Positions 19,564 to 28,580 of a DNA stretch of 64,000 nucleotides are shown in pieces. The position numbers were made by a program, and so were the translations under genes. Under the pieces are notes generated by a model. It was given only the letters and a program-made list of their open reading frames with translations. It was not told where the DNA came from and ran no database searches. Location of the stretch: assembly GCF_003458415.1 (NCBI RefSeq), contig NZ_QRUF01000008.1, forward strand, positions 1 through 64,000. Direction: 5' to 3'. Origin of the DNA: Collinsella sp. AF25-2LB. Its GTDB lineage: Bacteria > Actinomycetota > Coriobacteriia > Coriobacteriales > Coriobacteriaceae. How positions within the stretch are numbered: position 1 is the stretch's first letter; each line of letters starts with the position of its first letter.

Positions 19564-19669
19564 TGAGTGCCCCTTACCAGCAAGAGCCCCTGCCAATAAA
19601 AATCAACTATCAGCCTGGCGCCCCTTCAAAGCGTGGGTCCCTGTAGACATCCTCAGCAAGGTAGGCGCA

Positions 19670-19796
19670 GGGACGGTCGGGATATTCCCTCAAAATCATT
19701 CCGCAGCGCGAAGGCCCCTTGTCCGTCGCTCCGTAGGAGCAGGACAAGGGGCCTTCATGCGCGAGGACGATTTTGAGGGAATATCCCGACCGTCCC
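19670..19796. repeat. Composite hairpin element E2 (inverted orientation)
   Basis: The arms pair outside (GGGACGGTCGGGATATTCCC with its complement) and at the apex (GAAGGCCCCTTGTCC/GGACAAGGGGCCTTC). Between them are the E1 loop segments in reverse: CATTCCGCAG and CGAGGACG. It separates the convergent engB and thrB genes. A further pair of 15-bp arms (about 19630-19644 and 19811-19825) encloses it and includes the thrB stop codon. Confidence 0.8.
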
Positions 19797-19819
19797 GGAC
19801 AGGTATATGAGGAGGATGT

Positions 19820-20701
19820 CTACAGGTACTCGATTTGAGCGCCTTCCGTGTCGCACGTGAGAATATGCGTATCACACTTGGGGAACTGCTCACGCAGCTT
19901 GACCTGCAGAAACTTTGCCACGATGGTGTCGTCGGTCACAGCCATGAGGGTCGAGCCTGAGCCGCTAATCCAGATGGTCTTAGCGCCGCCGTTAAGGCAG
20001 GTGTCGCGCACGGCGTTGTAGTCGGGAATCAGGCGGCGACGATAAGGCTCCTGAATGCGGTCGTCATTGGCAGCGGCAATCAGGTCCAGGTCACCAGTCT
20101 CCAGGCCGCGCGTCATGCCGGCGATGCGGCCCATTTGCCATACGGCGGTGGAGAGTGGAATCTCCTGCGGCACGACCTTGCGCGCCTCGCTCGTATGTAC
20201 CTCGTAGGGCGGAATCACGGTAATAAAACGCAAGCGATCGCTCACCTCGTAGCGCAGACATTGGGGGAGCGAATCGGTCGGCGTAAAGGAGCAGACGGCG
20301 CCGCCAAGGATGGCGGGGGCGACGTTATCGGGATGGCCCTCGACCTCGGTGGCGATGCGGACGAGTTCGGCGCGGTCGACGGTGTGGCCTGTCAGCGCGG
20401 CGGCAGCCATGATGCCGGCGACGACGCAGGTGGAGCTGGAACCCAGGCCGCGGGCGACGGGGACGTCGGTCTGAATGTCGATAGCGACGGGGAAGGCCGG
20501 CTCGCCCCATGCGGCCAGCGCATCGACAAAGCTCACATAGACCAGGTTATTCTCGTTTTGGAACTCCTTGGGGCAGCCCGTGATGGTGAGCTTGTCGGCG
20601 CGCTCGAAGGTGAAGTGCGAGTAGAGGCCGACGGCCATGCCGAGGGTGTCGTAGCCGATGCCTAGGTTGGCGCTTGTTGCTGGGACGGTGATTTTGATCA
20701 T
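19820..20701 (-). CDS. thrB: Homoserine kinase
   Basis: A 293-residue GHMP-family kinase that phosphorylates homoserine for threonine synthesis. The N-terminus ITVPATSANLGIGYDTLGMA is the family hallmark. The ATP loop is PVARGLGSSSTCVVAG, and WISGSGSTLMAV is the C-terminal GHMP motif. It lies 200 nt downstream of thrC on the same strand, with a large hairpin (20715-20826) between them. Its stop codon lies inside one arm of an inverted repeat around element E2. Confidence 0.95.
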   Translation of the reverse strand: MIKITVPATSANLGIGYDTLGMAVGLYSHFTFERADKLTITGCPKEFQNENNLVYVSFVDALAAWGEPAFPVAIDIQTDVPVARGLGSSSTCVVAGIMAAAALTGHTVDRAELVRIATEVEGHPDNVAPAILGGAVCSFTPTDSLPQCLRYEVSDRLRFITVIPPYEVHTSEARKVVPQEIPLSTAVWQMGRIAGMTRGLETGDLDLIAAANDDRIQEPYRRRLIPDYNAVRDTCLNGGAKTIWISGSGSTLMAVTDDTIVAKFLQVKLREQFPKCDTHILTCDTEGAQIEYL

Positions 20702-20714
20702 GTGGGTCCTCCTG

Positions 20715-20826
20715 GCGTGCCTGGCTGTTTAGTTCGCTGCTCGGACAGTCCTGCGCAAGACGGAAAGCACATTAAGTGCTTTCCTTTGCGTGCGGAACTC
20801 ACGACGAACTAAACAGCCAGGCACGC
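20715..20826. repeat. Long inverted repeat between thrC and thrB
   Basis: GCGTGCCTGGCTGTTTAGTT and two more bases (20715-20736) are exactly complementary to 20805-20826. An apical stem GGAAAGCAC/GTGCTTTCC (20762-20784) is separated from the arms by internal loops. The plan resembles the E elements but the loop sequences do not clearly match. Confidence 0.78.
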
Positions 20827-20904
20827 TGCGCGCGTTCGTCATCATCCCGAGGGTTATCTGATGAAAGAAGGTGCGCCGGCTTTCGCCGGCGCTTAATAAG
20901 GGAT

Positions 20905-22422
20905 CTAGTTGGTGCTCATTCGTTTTGCTGCGGACTCGACGTAGCTGGCCATTTCGTCGACGTCACAGACGTCTTCGAAGCGGACAGGTTTGGACTCGAG
21001 CTCGGCGAGCTGGGTCGGGGCGACCGTGTTGGTGGCCTGCTCGAGCACGCGCATAGCCTCAAAATCGTCCTCGGGAACGTTGAGGCCCAGGGCATCGCAG
21101 CAGGCGCGCGGGAACTTGTAGGGGCTGGCGGTCGAAAGCAGCACGCGGGCCTTGGCGCCCTCGGCGGGAGCGACCTTTTCAAAGACGTGATAGCCGCAAG
21201 CGGTGTGCGGGTCGATCACGTAGCCGTTGGCGTCCCAGCAACTCTTGATGGCAGCGCGGACCTCGTCCTCGCTGGCCCAGCCGCAGCCAAAGACGCTCTG
21301 AATCTTGGCCAGCAGCTCGGCGGGCACCTCGTAGCGACCAGTCTGTGCCAGCTGCTCCATAAGGCCGGCAACGAGCTCGCAGTCGCCGTCGGACAGGAAG
21401 TAGAGCATGCGCTCGAGGTTGGAGCTGATGAGGATGTCCATCGACGGCGAAATGGTCGTGAAGAACGGGCGGTTGCGGTCGTAGACGCCGGTGGTCAGGA
21501 AGTCGGCAAGCACGTTGTTCTTGTCGCTCGCGACGATGAGCTTGGCGACGGGCAGGCCCATGCGCTTGGCGTAGTAGCCGGCCAAGATATCGCCAAAGTT
21601 GCCGGTGGGCACACAGAACTCTACGGCGTCGCCAGCCTCGATAGCGCCGGCGCGCAGCAGCTGCGCATAGGCGGCAAAGTAGTAGACAACCTGCGGTACC
21701 AGACGGCCGACATTGATAGAGTTGGCGCTCGAAAGCACCGTGCCGGCGGCTTCCAGACGCTCGGCAAGCTCCTTATCGGCAAAGATGCGCTTGACGGCGC
21801 TCTGGGCGTCGTCAAAGTTGCCGCGGATGCCGCAGACGGCGACGTTGTCGCCCTCCTGCGTGGACATCTGCAGGTTCTGGACGTGGCTGACCTTGCCCTC
21901 GGGATAAAAGACGGTGATGCCCGTGCCCGGAGCGTCGGCAAAACCGGCGAGTGCGGCCTTGCCCGTGTCGCCCGACGTGGCGGTGACGATCATGATGCGC
22001 TCAGCGCCGCCGTCCTTGGCGGAAGTGCGGGCCATGAGGCGGGGGAGCATCTGTAGGGCGACGTCCTTGAAGGCGCTTGTGGGGCCGCCAAAGAGCTCCA
22101 TCACATAGGTCTGAGGGGCGTCAGCACCCGGCGCTGCGTCGAGTTTGACGAGCGGCGTAACCTCTTCACTCGCGAACGTGCCGCGGTATGCCTCGTCGAC
22201 ACACGCCGAAATTTCTTCGGCCGTGTAATCATTCAGTAACATTCCCAACACATCTTGAGCGATTTCAAAGTACGATTTATCTGCAAGCGAGCTGATATCG
22301 ACCTGCTGGGTGCCAAGCTCGTCCGAGACAAACAAACCCCCGTCGGGAGCGATGCCGGTGCGGATTGCCACCTTACTTGAGCACGATAAAGTGCGTCCTC
22401 GTGTACTATGATAAGTTCCCAT
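20905..22422 (-). CDS. thrC: Threonine synthase
   Basis: A 505-residue PLP enzyme that turns O-phosphohomoserine into threonine. The N-terminal YHSTRGRT and GGPTSAFKDVALQ (PLP-binding Lys) identify the long ThrC class. ATSGDTGKAAL binds phosphate and FCVPTGNFGDILAGYYA is also typical. The ATG at 22422 follows GGAG; the longer frame adds 15 residues without support. It is divergent from lysC, with about 100 nt between starts, so the two operons may share control. No leader peptide or riboswitch is visible. Confidence 0.94.
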   Translation of the reverse strand: MGTYHSTRGRTLSCSSKVAIRTGIAPDGGLFVSDELGTQQVDISSLADKSYFEIAQDVLGMLLNDYTAEEISACVDEAYRGTFASEEVTPLVKLDAAPGADAPQTYVMELFGGPTSAFKDVALQMLPRLMARTSAKDGGAERIMIVTATSGDTGKAALAGFADAPGTGITVFYPEGKVSHVQNLQMSTQEGDNVAVCGIRGNFDDAQSAVKRIFADKELAERLEAAGTVLSSANSINVGRLVPQVVYYFAAYAQLLRAGAIEAGDAVEFCVPTGNFGDILAGYYAKRMGLPVAKLIVASDKNNVLADFLTTGVYDRNRPFFTTISPSMDILISSNLERMLYFLSDGDCELVAGLMEQLAQTGRYEVPAELLAKIQSVFGCGWASEDEVRAAIKSCWDANGYVIDPHTACGYHVFEKVAPAEGAKARVLLSTASPYKFPRACCDALGLNVPEDDFEAMRVLEQATNTVAPTQLAELESKPVRFEDVCDVDEMASYVESAAKRMSTN

Positions 22423-22526
22423 ATAACACTGCTCCTCGGATGCCTTGGTCCCAATCGGTGAAACCATGGTATCAGAGCGCGCAAAATAGGTTCGCAGAGG
22501 CTTTTTAGAAAGGTAACCTCCAGCCC

Positions 22527-23915
22527 ATGATTAAGATTGCCAAGTTTGGCGGCTCGTCGGTCGCCGACGCCGAACACTTTAAGAAGATCAAGGCCATCGT
22601 CGATGCCGACCCGGCTCGCCGTTTTGTGGTGGTTTCCGCCTGTGGTCGCCGCTTTAAGGGCGACACCAAGGTGACCGACCTGCTCTACCTGGTTAACGCG
22701 CACGTTAAGTACCACGTGTCGTGCGAGGAGCTGCTCGAGGACATCGGCCAGCGCTATTTTGATATCGCTGACGAGCTGGAGCTCACCTATCCCATCCGTG
22801 AGGAGTTCGCGGCTTTTGCCGAGCGCGCCCGCTCGGGCGGTTACTCCACCGAGGAGCTCGTGAGCCGCGGCGAGTACTTCACCGCTCGCCTGATGGCGGA
22901 GTACCTGGGCCTGCCGTTCCTGGACGCCGCGACGGTTGTGGCGTTCCATCACGACGGTACGCTCAGCATGAATCGCACCTCCGAGCTGGTGCAGGAGTAC
23001 GGTCAGCAGGGCGGCTTTGTTATGCCCGGTTTCTACGGCGCGACGCGTGAGGGCCAGATCAAGCTGCTCGACCGTGGCGGCGGCGATATTTCCGGCTCGA
23101 TTCTGGCCAAGTGCCTGGGCGCCGACCTGTACGAGAACTGGACCGACGTCTCGGGCTTCTATTCTGCCGATCCGCGTATTGTTCCCGAGGCTCAGCCCAT
23201 TGCGCGCGTTACCTACGAGGAGCTGCGCGAGCTTTCGTACATGGGTGCGAGCGTCCTGCACGAGGAGGCCGTGTTCCCCGTGCGCGAGGCCGGCATTCCG
23301 CTGGTCATCAAGAACACCAATGCGCCGCAGGACCCCGGCACCATCATTAGCGAGACGGCTGACGAGGGCGAGGCGGAGCCCATCATTACCGGCGTGACCG
23401 GCAAGCGCGGTTTTGTTGCCATCAACGTCGCCCGCGACCGCACCAAGCCCCGTGTTGGCTTTATGCGCCGTGCGCTTTCGGTCTTCGAGCGCTATGACGT
23501 TTCCGTCGAGCATATGCCCACCGGCGTCGACCGCTTTGGCGCCGTGGTGCAGGAGCGGGATGTGCACGACTCGCTGTACTCGCTCGTGGGCGACATCCAG
23601 CAGGAGGTCGAGCCGCTCGAGATCGAGGTTGTCGAGGGCCTGGCGCTTATCGCGACCGTTGGCCGCAACCTGCGCGGTCGTGCCGGCATCTCTGGCCACC
23701 TGTTTGGCATGCTTGGCCAGGCCGGCGTGAGCGTGCGCATGATTTCGCAGAGCTGCGACGAGATCAACATCATTATCGGTGTCGAGGAGAAGGACTTCGA
23801 CCTGGCGATTCGGACCATTTACCGTGCCTTCTCCGATGAGAACGGCATTGTGAAGGTCTCCGACCTGGAGGCTTCCGCGCCGGTCGATCCCGCTCTGGCT
23901 GCGCTCAAAAAGTAG
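22527..23915 (+). CDS. lysC: Aspartate kinase
   Basis: A 462-residue aspartokinase, the first step to lysine, threonine and methionine. IAKFGGSSVAD is the N-terminal signature. MPGFYGATREGQIKLLDRGGGDISGS binds ATP and aspartate, and SGFYSADPRIVPEA follows. Two ACT domains occupy about residues 315-460, so feedback control by lysine or threonine is likely. Its length matches monofunctional class enzymes. AAAGGTAACC lies ahead of the ATG. Confidence 0.94.
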   Translation: MIKIAKFGGSSVADAEHFKKIKAIVDADPARRFVVVSACGRRFKGDTKVTDLLYLVNAHVKYHVSCEELLEDIGQRYFDIADELELTYPIREEFAAFAERARSGGYSTEELVSRGEYFTARLMAEYLGLPFLDAATVVAFHHDGTLSMNRTSELVQEYGQQGGFVMPGFYGATREGQIKLLDRGGGDISGSILAKCLGADLYENWTDVSGFYSADPRIVPEAQPIARVTYEELRELSYMGASVLHEEAVFPVREAGIPLVIKNTNAPQDPGTIISETADEGEAEPIITGVTGKRGFVAINVARDRTKPRVGFMRRALSVFERYDVSVEHMPTGVDRFGAVVQERDVHDSLYSLVGDIQQEVEPLEIEVVEGLALIATVGRNLRGRAGISGHLFGMLGQAGVSVRMISQSCDEINIIIGVEEKDFDLAIRTIYRAFSDENGIVKVSDLEASAPVDPALAALKK

Positions 23916-23987
23916 CGACTGCTCGGTAGATTTTTGGGTCATGTCTCATAAATCTTCGGCGGGGCGTTTCGTTTCGGTTTCGTTTCG

Positions 23988-24014
23988 ACGGGGCGGGTTT
24001 TATATCCGCCCCGT
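23988..24014 (+). terminator. Terminator of lysC
   Basis: ACGGGGCGG pairs perfectly with CCGCCCCGT across 9 nt and is followed by TCTTGT. It lies between lysC and asd. Confidence 0.75.
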
Positions 24015-24088
24015 TCTTGTATACACTGGCAACAATAATCGGCCTGCTCGGCGTGCGGGCAAAAGCCACAACCTTTAAAGGGGGAAGC

Positions 24089-25114
24089 ATGAAACAGTAC
24101 ACGGTTGCTATTTTGGGCGCGACGGGAGCCGTGGGCACCCAGATGCTCGAATGCCTCAACGAGCAGGAGTTTCCGGTCGGCAAGCTCAAGCTGTTGGCAA
24201 GTGCACGCTCCGCGGGCAAGACCGTTGAGTTCCGCGGCGAGCAGATTGTGATCGAAGAGGCTTGCCCCGAGGCCTTTGAGGGCTGCGACATTGTGCTTGG
24301 CGCCGCCGGTGACGACATCGCGAAGGAGCTGCTGCCCGAGGCCGTCAAGCGCGGCGCCGTCGTGGTCGACAACAGCCATGCCTTCCGCATGGATCCCGAG
24401 GTGCCGCTGGTCGTGCCCGAGATCAATGCCGACGATATCAAGTGGCATCGCGGCCTAATCGCCAACCCCAACTGCGCGACCATCATTGGCCTGGTTCCCA
24501 CGTGGCCGCTGCATCAGCTCGCCGGCGTGAAGCGTATGATCGTTTCGACGTATCAGGCGGCTTCGGGTGCCGGCGCTCCCGGCATGGCCGAGCTCGAGGC
24601 TCAGCTGGCCGCCCTGGGCCGTGGCGAGGAGATTCCCGAGCCGCGCGCGTTTGCCGCCCAGCTGGCGAGTAACCTGATTCCGCAGATCGGCGGTGTCAAG
24701 GAGGAAGGCTTTACCTCCGAGGAGATGAAGCTGCAAAACGAGGGCCGCAAGATCATGCACCTGCCCGAGCTGCGCGTGAACTGCACCTGCGTGCGCGTGC
24801 CCGTGCTGCGTTCGCACTCCGAGAGCATTACGCTCGAGTTTGAGCGCGACATTACGGTTGACGAGGCCCGTGCTGCGCTGGCTGCTGCTCCCGGCGTCAA
24901 GCTGGTTGACGATATGGCTGCCGAGGATGCACACGACCGCTTCCCCATGCCGATGGATACGTCCGACCAGGATCTGATTTGGGTCGGCCGCGTGCGTCGC
25001 GACATCTCGAACCCCGAGGCCGCGCGCGGTATCACCTTCTGGTGCTGCGGCGACCAAATCCGTAAGGGCGCGGCAACCAACGCCGTCCAGATCGCTAAGC
25101 TGCTCTGCGAGTAG
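24089..25114 (+). CDS. asd: Aspartate-semialdehyde dehydrogenase
   Basis: A 341-residue NADP enzyme acting directly after aspartate kinase. ILGATGAVG is the nucleotide-binding loop and NPNCATIIG carries the catalytic C129. STYQAASGAGAPGMAEL and RVPVLRSHSE are also typical of Asd. The ATG follows AAAGGGGGAAG; 24 upstream codons are open but lack a start signal. The lysC terminator lies ahead, so asd probably has its own promoter in 24015-24088. Confidence 0.95.
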   Translation: MKQYTVAILGATGAVGTQMLECLNEQEFPVGKLKLLASARSAGKTVEFRGEQIVIEEACPEAFEGCDIVLGAAGDDIAKELLPEAVKRGAVVVDNSHAFRMDPEVPLVVPEINADDIKWHRGLIANPNCATIIGLVPTWPLHQLAGVKRMIVSTYQAASGAGAPGMAELEAQLAALGRGEEIPEPRAFAAQLASNLIPQIGGVKEEGFTSEEMKLQNEGRKIMHLPELRVNCTCVRVPVLRSHSESITLEFERDITVDEARAALAAAPGVKLVDDMAAEDAHDRFPMPMDTSDQDLIWVGRVRRDISNPEAARGITFWCCGDQIRKGAATNAVQIAKLLCE

Positions 25115-25132
25115 TGTGACCTGTCCGGCGGT

Positions 25133-25250
25133 GGCCGGGCTTGGTTTTCAGAACGTCCTCGACCATGTGTGGCGCCTTGTCCTGCTCCTTCGGAGCCGCG
25201 GACAAGGCGCCACACTGGTCTGCGGAGTGTTCTGAAAACTAAGCCCGGCC
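25133..25250. repeat. Composite hairpin element E3
   Basis: The outer arms pair over 22 positions with one G-T wobble (25133-25154 with 25229-25250). Loop segments CGTCCTCG and CTGCGGAGTG match E1. The apical stem (TGTGGCGCCTTGTCC/GGACAAGGCGCCACA) and its TGCTCC..GGAGC tip match E2. It lies downstream of asd. Confidence 0.8.
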
Positions 25251-25464
25251 CCCGCCTGCGGTGACGCTGCTGCGAGCGGCCTGCGATGGGGCTGTTGTTG
25301 GTTGAGGCCGCTGGGCTGATGTGGGGGCGCGTGGCTGTTGCGAGCCCTGGTCCCGGCGGCGGCCTCGGCGCTTTGCGCCTGCCGCCTTTGGGGACTGTGG
25401 GGTCGATTGGGGTTGTCTGCACAATTCGCGGTATTATGTTGCGGAGTTTTGAAAGGAGCCGCTG

Positions 25465-26043
25465 GTGGTCACGACGACGTTTGCTTCGCCTTTGGGCGAA
25501 ATCCTGCTTGCCGCTGATGGCCGCGGTTTGACGGGGCTTTGGTTTGAGGGGCAGGAGCACTTTGGCTCCACGCTTCTCAAAGAAGATCCCGAACATGTTG
25601 AAGGCGCCGATGCGGTTTCTGGTGCTGGCGGCATGTCTTCGGTGAATCCGACAAACGGTGCTGCCTCGTCGGTACTTGAGCGTTCTTGGGCTTGGCTGAA
25701 TGCTTATTTTGCGGGGCAGGAGCCTCGGTTTACGCCGCCGTTGCATATGATTGGTACGGCGTTTCAGCGCGAGGTTTGGTTTGAGCTGCTTTCTATCCCG
25801 CGTGGCGAGGTCGCTACGTATGGTGAGATCGCCCAGCGTGTTACGGCTCGACATCGTGTACCGGGAAACGAAGCACCCGTTGCGTCTCCCCGTGCCGTGG
25901 GGGCCGCGGTCGCGCGCAATCCCATTTCGATTATTGTGCCGTGCCATCGCGTGGTTGCCGCCGATGGTTCGCTTAACGGGTATGCCGGCGGGCTTGACCG
26001 CAAGGAGTGGCTGCTTCGGCTTGAGGGCGCGTACGAGGACTAA
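25465..26043 (+). CDS. ogt: Methylated-DNA--protein-cysteine methyltransferase
   Basis: A 192-residue repair protein that removes methyl groups from O6-methylguanine onto its own cysteine. IIVPCHRVV carries C160; IPRGEVATYGEIAQ and AVGAAVARNP are the helix-turn-helix and arginine-finger regions. The GTG start follows AAAGGAG. An insertion around residues 40-70 (EDPEHVEGADAVSGAGG) makes it a little longer than Ogt of E. coli. The 200 bases before it hold no feature I can support apart from element E3. Confidence 0.92.
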   Translation: MVTTTFASPLGEILLAADGRGLTGLWFEGQEHFGSTLLKEDPEHVEGADAVSGAGGMSSVNPTNGAASSVLERSWAWLNAYFAGQEPRFTPPLHMIGTAFQREVWFELLSIPRGEVATYGEIAQRVTARHRVPGNEAPVASPRAVGAAVARNPISIIVPCHRVVAADGSLNGYAGGLDRKEWLLRLEGAYED

Positions 26044-26082
26044 CGTTCGAGCACTTTGCATAGCCAAGATGCCGTGAAAGAA

Positions 26083-26229
26083 CGGGACATGCTTTCCGAA
26101 TGGAGGCTCAGACGGAAACTACGTCCCGGAATTCCGTTTTAAAGCGGGATGCGCTTTCCGAATGGCGTTCCAAGCGGAAACCGTGTCCCGGAATACAGCC
26201 TCAGAGTGGGACGCCGTTTCCGGCTGAGA
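26083..26229. repeat. Tandem array of 62-bp palindromic units
   Basis: Two full units begin at 26083 and 26145 and a partial third at about 26206. Each has an outer CGGGA(C/T)..G.TTTCCG arm and a CGGAAAC..GTCCCG arm, so each can fold as a hairpin (13 of 16 pairs in the first). The middle parts differ. It lies between the convergent ogt and ClC genes. Confidence 0.65.
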
Positions 26230-26249
26230 CCACCTGCCTGGACATCGAT

Positions 26250-27485
26250 CTACGCCCGCTCCTGCAGGGCGTAGATGGACTTATCCATGTTGAACAGGTA
26301 AGCCACAACGCAGACAATAATGAACATCGGCAAGTTACCAAAGCCGAAGACTTCGCAGCCAATAAGGATGGGTGCGAGCAGCGTATTGGTGGCGCTGCCA
26401 AAGACGGCTGCGTAGCCCAGTGAGGCGCAGAGCTCGACGGGCATGCCGAGAATCCCGGCGAGTACGACACCCAGGCTGGCTCCGATGGAGAACAACGGCG
26501 TCACCTCGCCACCCTGATATCCTGCGGCAAGCGTGGTAATGGTGAGTGCGAATTTGAGTGCCCAGTCCCAAGGTATGATGGCGACCTTGCCGTCACCGTC
26601 GAGCGCCGCGGATATCAGATTGGTGCCAAGCCCGCAGTATCGACCCTGCCATAGTGCGAACAGAATCGCCGATAACGCGATGCCCATAACGGCGATGCGT
26701 GCATAGGGGTTGGGGAACAGCCGCGCCGCAAGTGTTTTGGCATGTGCAAGGCACCAGGCAAAGGCGCCGCCCACCATACCAAACGCGATGCCCAACAGTG
26801 CCAGCCGTCCAAGACCGGGGAGGTCGAGCGCATACGAGGCGGTAACGGCGACCTCGAACTTCTCGAGCCCCAGGGCGCCGGAGGTCATGCTTGCGGCAAG
26901 TGAAGCCGTAAGCGCGGGGAGCAACGCGCGGTATTCCATGCGTCCGGCGACCAGCACTTCGATAGCAAAGACCGTAGCAGCGAGCGGCGTTCGAAAGAGT
27001 CCGGCAAAGCCAGCGGCCATACCAATGAGCAAAAACGTGTTGCCGGGGTTTCGGAAAGGTAGACGCCTGCCGATCCAGTGCGAGACGGTTGCACCAATCT
27101 GCACGGCCACGCCCTCGCGCCCCGCACTGCCGCCAAAGAGGTGCGTCCCCCACGTGCTCAACATAATGAGCGGCACCAAACGCGGGGAGATGGCATCCTC
27201 GCGTCCGTGACCTACGTCAAATACCAGGCTCATGCCCCGATCGGTGCCTTTACCCCAGGTGCGGTAGGCAAATACGATGGCCAAGCCCATGAGGGCGAGG
27301 AAGGGAAGGAGCAGTGCGATGTGTTCGTCGCGGAAGGCGCCGATTGCCAGAAGCACGCGTCCAAAGAGTGCGCAGATGGCGCCAACGATGATGCCGATAG
27401 GGATTCCGACGGCACCCATAAGCACGAGGCCGCTATAGGTGTTGAGCAAGCGTTTGATTCTGCTCGATGCGTTGCTTTCCGACAT
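26250..27485 (-). CDS. ClC-family chloride channel or H+/Cl- antiporter
   Basis: A 411-residue membrane protein of the ClC family. FGGSAGREGVAVQIGA corresponds to the GREGP filter region, and AAGYQGGEVTPLFSIGASLG to the GGxFxP region. About ten to twelve hydrophobic helices are visible. The first filter motif (GSGIP) is not obvious: GTDRGMSLVFDVG stands at its place. Transport type is therefore uncertain; fluoride-specific or chloride family members are possible. The ATG at 27485 was chosen; an in-frame GTG 15 nt upstream repeats the same codons (MSES twice). Confidence 0.85.
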   Translation of the reverse strand: MSESNASSRIKRLLNTYSGLVLMGAVGIPIGIIVGAICALFGRVLLAIGAFRDEHIALLLPFLALMGLAIVFAYRTWGKGTDRGMSLVFDVGHGREDAISPRLVPLIMLSTWGTHLFGGSAGREGVAVQIGATVSHWIGRRLPFRNPGNTFLLIGMAAGFAGLFRTPLAATVFAIEVLVAGRMEYRALLPALTASLAASMTSGALGLEKFEVAVTASYALDLPGLGRLALLGIAFGMVGGAFAWCLAHAKTLAARLFPNPYARIAVMGIALSAILFALWQGRYCGLGTNLISAALDGDGKVAIIPWDWALKFALTITTLAAGYQGGEVTPLFSIGASLGVVLAGILGMPVELCASLGYAAVFGSATNTLLAPILIGCEVFGFGNLPMFIIVCVVAYLFNMDKSIYALQERA

Positions 27486-27670
27486 TTTGCTTTCCGACAC
27501 TTGCTCTCTTGATAGAAAAAGAGCTGGAGTTGCGCATCGTTGAGAGGCTTTCCAGCTTTAGCAAAACAAACTTATAAGATGCGACGGGCCGCGTCAAGAT
27601 AATTGCTTGACAGCCTAGGAGGCGGCTGGTTGGCTGGCTTAAAACCTAGCGCGTGAAATGACGCTCCACG

Positions 27671-28309
27671 CTATTCAGCGCGCTTGATAGGATGACGAAC
27701 CACGGTCTTAAGTTTCTCCGGCGCACACTTGCGTGGATCGGAGAGATAGATTTCGTGATGTAAACGGGTATCTGAGAAGTCGGGGACATAGCCCTGCTCG
27801 GTCGCATATTCATGCATGGCGTCTACGGTTGCCGGCTCGCTGTCGTAGGGTCCGGTATGCATGCATTGAACGCAGAGACCCTCGTCAACTTTAAGCAGCT
27901 CGACGGCAGAAAAGTCCAGTTTCTTTTTGGCCGTGGCTTCCGCGACCGCCCAGTCAAAGTCATCCTGAGTGACGAAATCGGGCAGGCGGATGCACGAGAT
28001 AAAGTTGAAATCGTCCTTGCGTACATAATCGATGTCGCCGCTCGGGGAGTCTTGCCACCAGAAGCCCTCGAGCGGCGGTACCACAAAGTCGAAATAGCCC
28101 TCGATACTCCTTGAGCCTTTCTTTGACATCTTGACGGTATAGGCGATGCCGTAAAGCAGCGGCAGGGCATTTTGATACTCGCCACCTTCGGTATTTGGGT
28201 CGCCCTTTCCGCGAACGGCAACGTAGCTCATAGGCGGGACAGTTATGATACTCGGCTTGCTTGCAGGTCTGTAGAGCTCCTTGCATTCCTTCTTAAAGTC
28301 GAACGCCAT
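27671..28309 (-). CDS. GyrI-like small-molecule-binding protein
   Basis: A 212-residue protein of the GyrI-like family, related to the ligand-binding half of multidrug regulators such as BmrR and Rob but without a DNA-binding domain. The family pattern shows in PPMSYVAVRGKGDPN, FVVPPLEGFWW, LCVQCMHTGPYDSEPATV and HHEIYLSDPRKCAPEKLKTVVRHPI. Its role in the cell is unknown; relatives can hydrolyse or sequester small molecules. It stands alone, with its promoter in the 270 nt shared with the divergent ABC gene. Confidence 0.85.
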   Translation of the reverse strand: MAFDFKKECKELYRPASKPSIITVPPMSYVAVRGKGDPNTEGGEYQNALPLLYGIAYTVKMSKKGSRSIEGYFDFVVPPLEGFWWQDSPSGDIDYVRKDDFNFISCIRLPDFVTQDDFDWAVAEATAKKKLDFSAVELLKVDEGLCVQCMHTGPYDSEPATVDAMHEYATEQGYVPDFSDTRLHHEIYLSDPRKCAPEKLKTVVRHPIKRAE

Positions 28310-28498
28310 GTTGGCCGCCTTTCTGCGTATTGGCCTGCTTAGATAGCGGAATCATATCATAGAAACGAACAGTTGTTCGAATGATTTGGCTGACAGATTG
28401 AGATGCGTGCGTTGTGTTTGGCGGTCGGCCTGACCCCATCGATGATTTCTCTGCCTCCCCGGCGCCTCATCTATAGCTGCCGTTTCCCCATATAGAAC

Positions 28499-28532
28499 CT
28501 GCCAAAATAAACCCGTCCCTTTTTAGTCGGTG
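28499..28532 (-). repeat. REP-like element R1
   Basis: On the minus strand it reads CTAAAAAGGGACGGGTTTAT followed by TTTGGCAGG. It matches the copies at 32054, 37795, 40008 and 53646, with a degenerate left arm and one change in the loop. Confidence 0.65.
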
Positions 28533-28580
28533 CGAAATGGGTAATACTAAAGAGTTATCCGACCAGATGGGAACCGATCG

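Noticed and set aside
20715..20826. Fourth member of the E hairpin family
   Set aside because: Architecture and a CTCGGACA segment recall E1, but the conserved CGTCCTCG and CTGCGGRRTG loops do not align convincingly. Listed as a separate repeat.
22423..22526. Threonine or lysine attenuator leader peptide in the thrC-lysC gap
   Set aside because: The gap is about 100 nt with no short frame rich in Thr or Lys codons and no terminator hairpin.
26083..26229. CRISPR array
   Set aside because: Only two and a half units, palindromic throughout, with unit centres that are not spacer-like in length, and no cas genes in the window.
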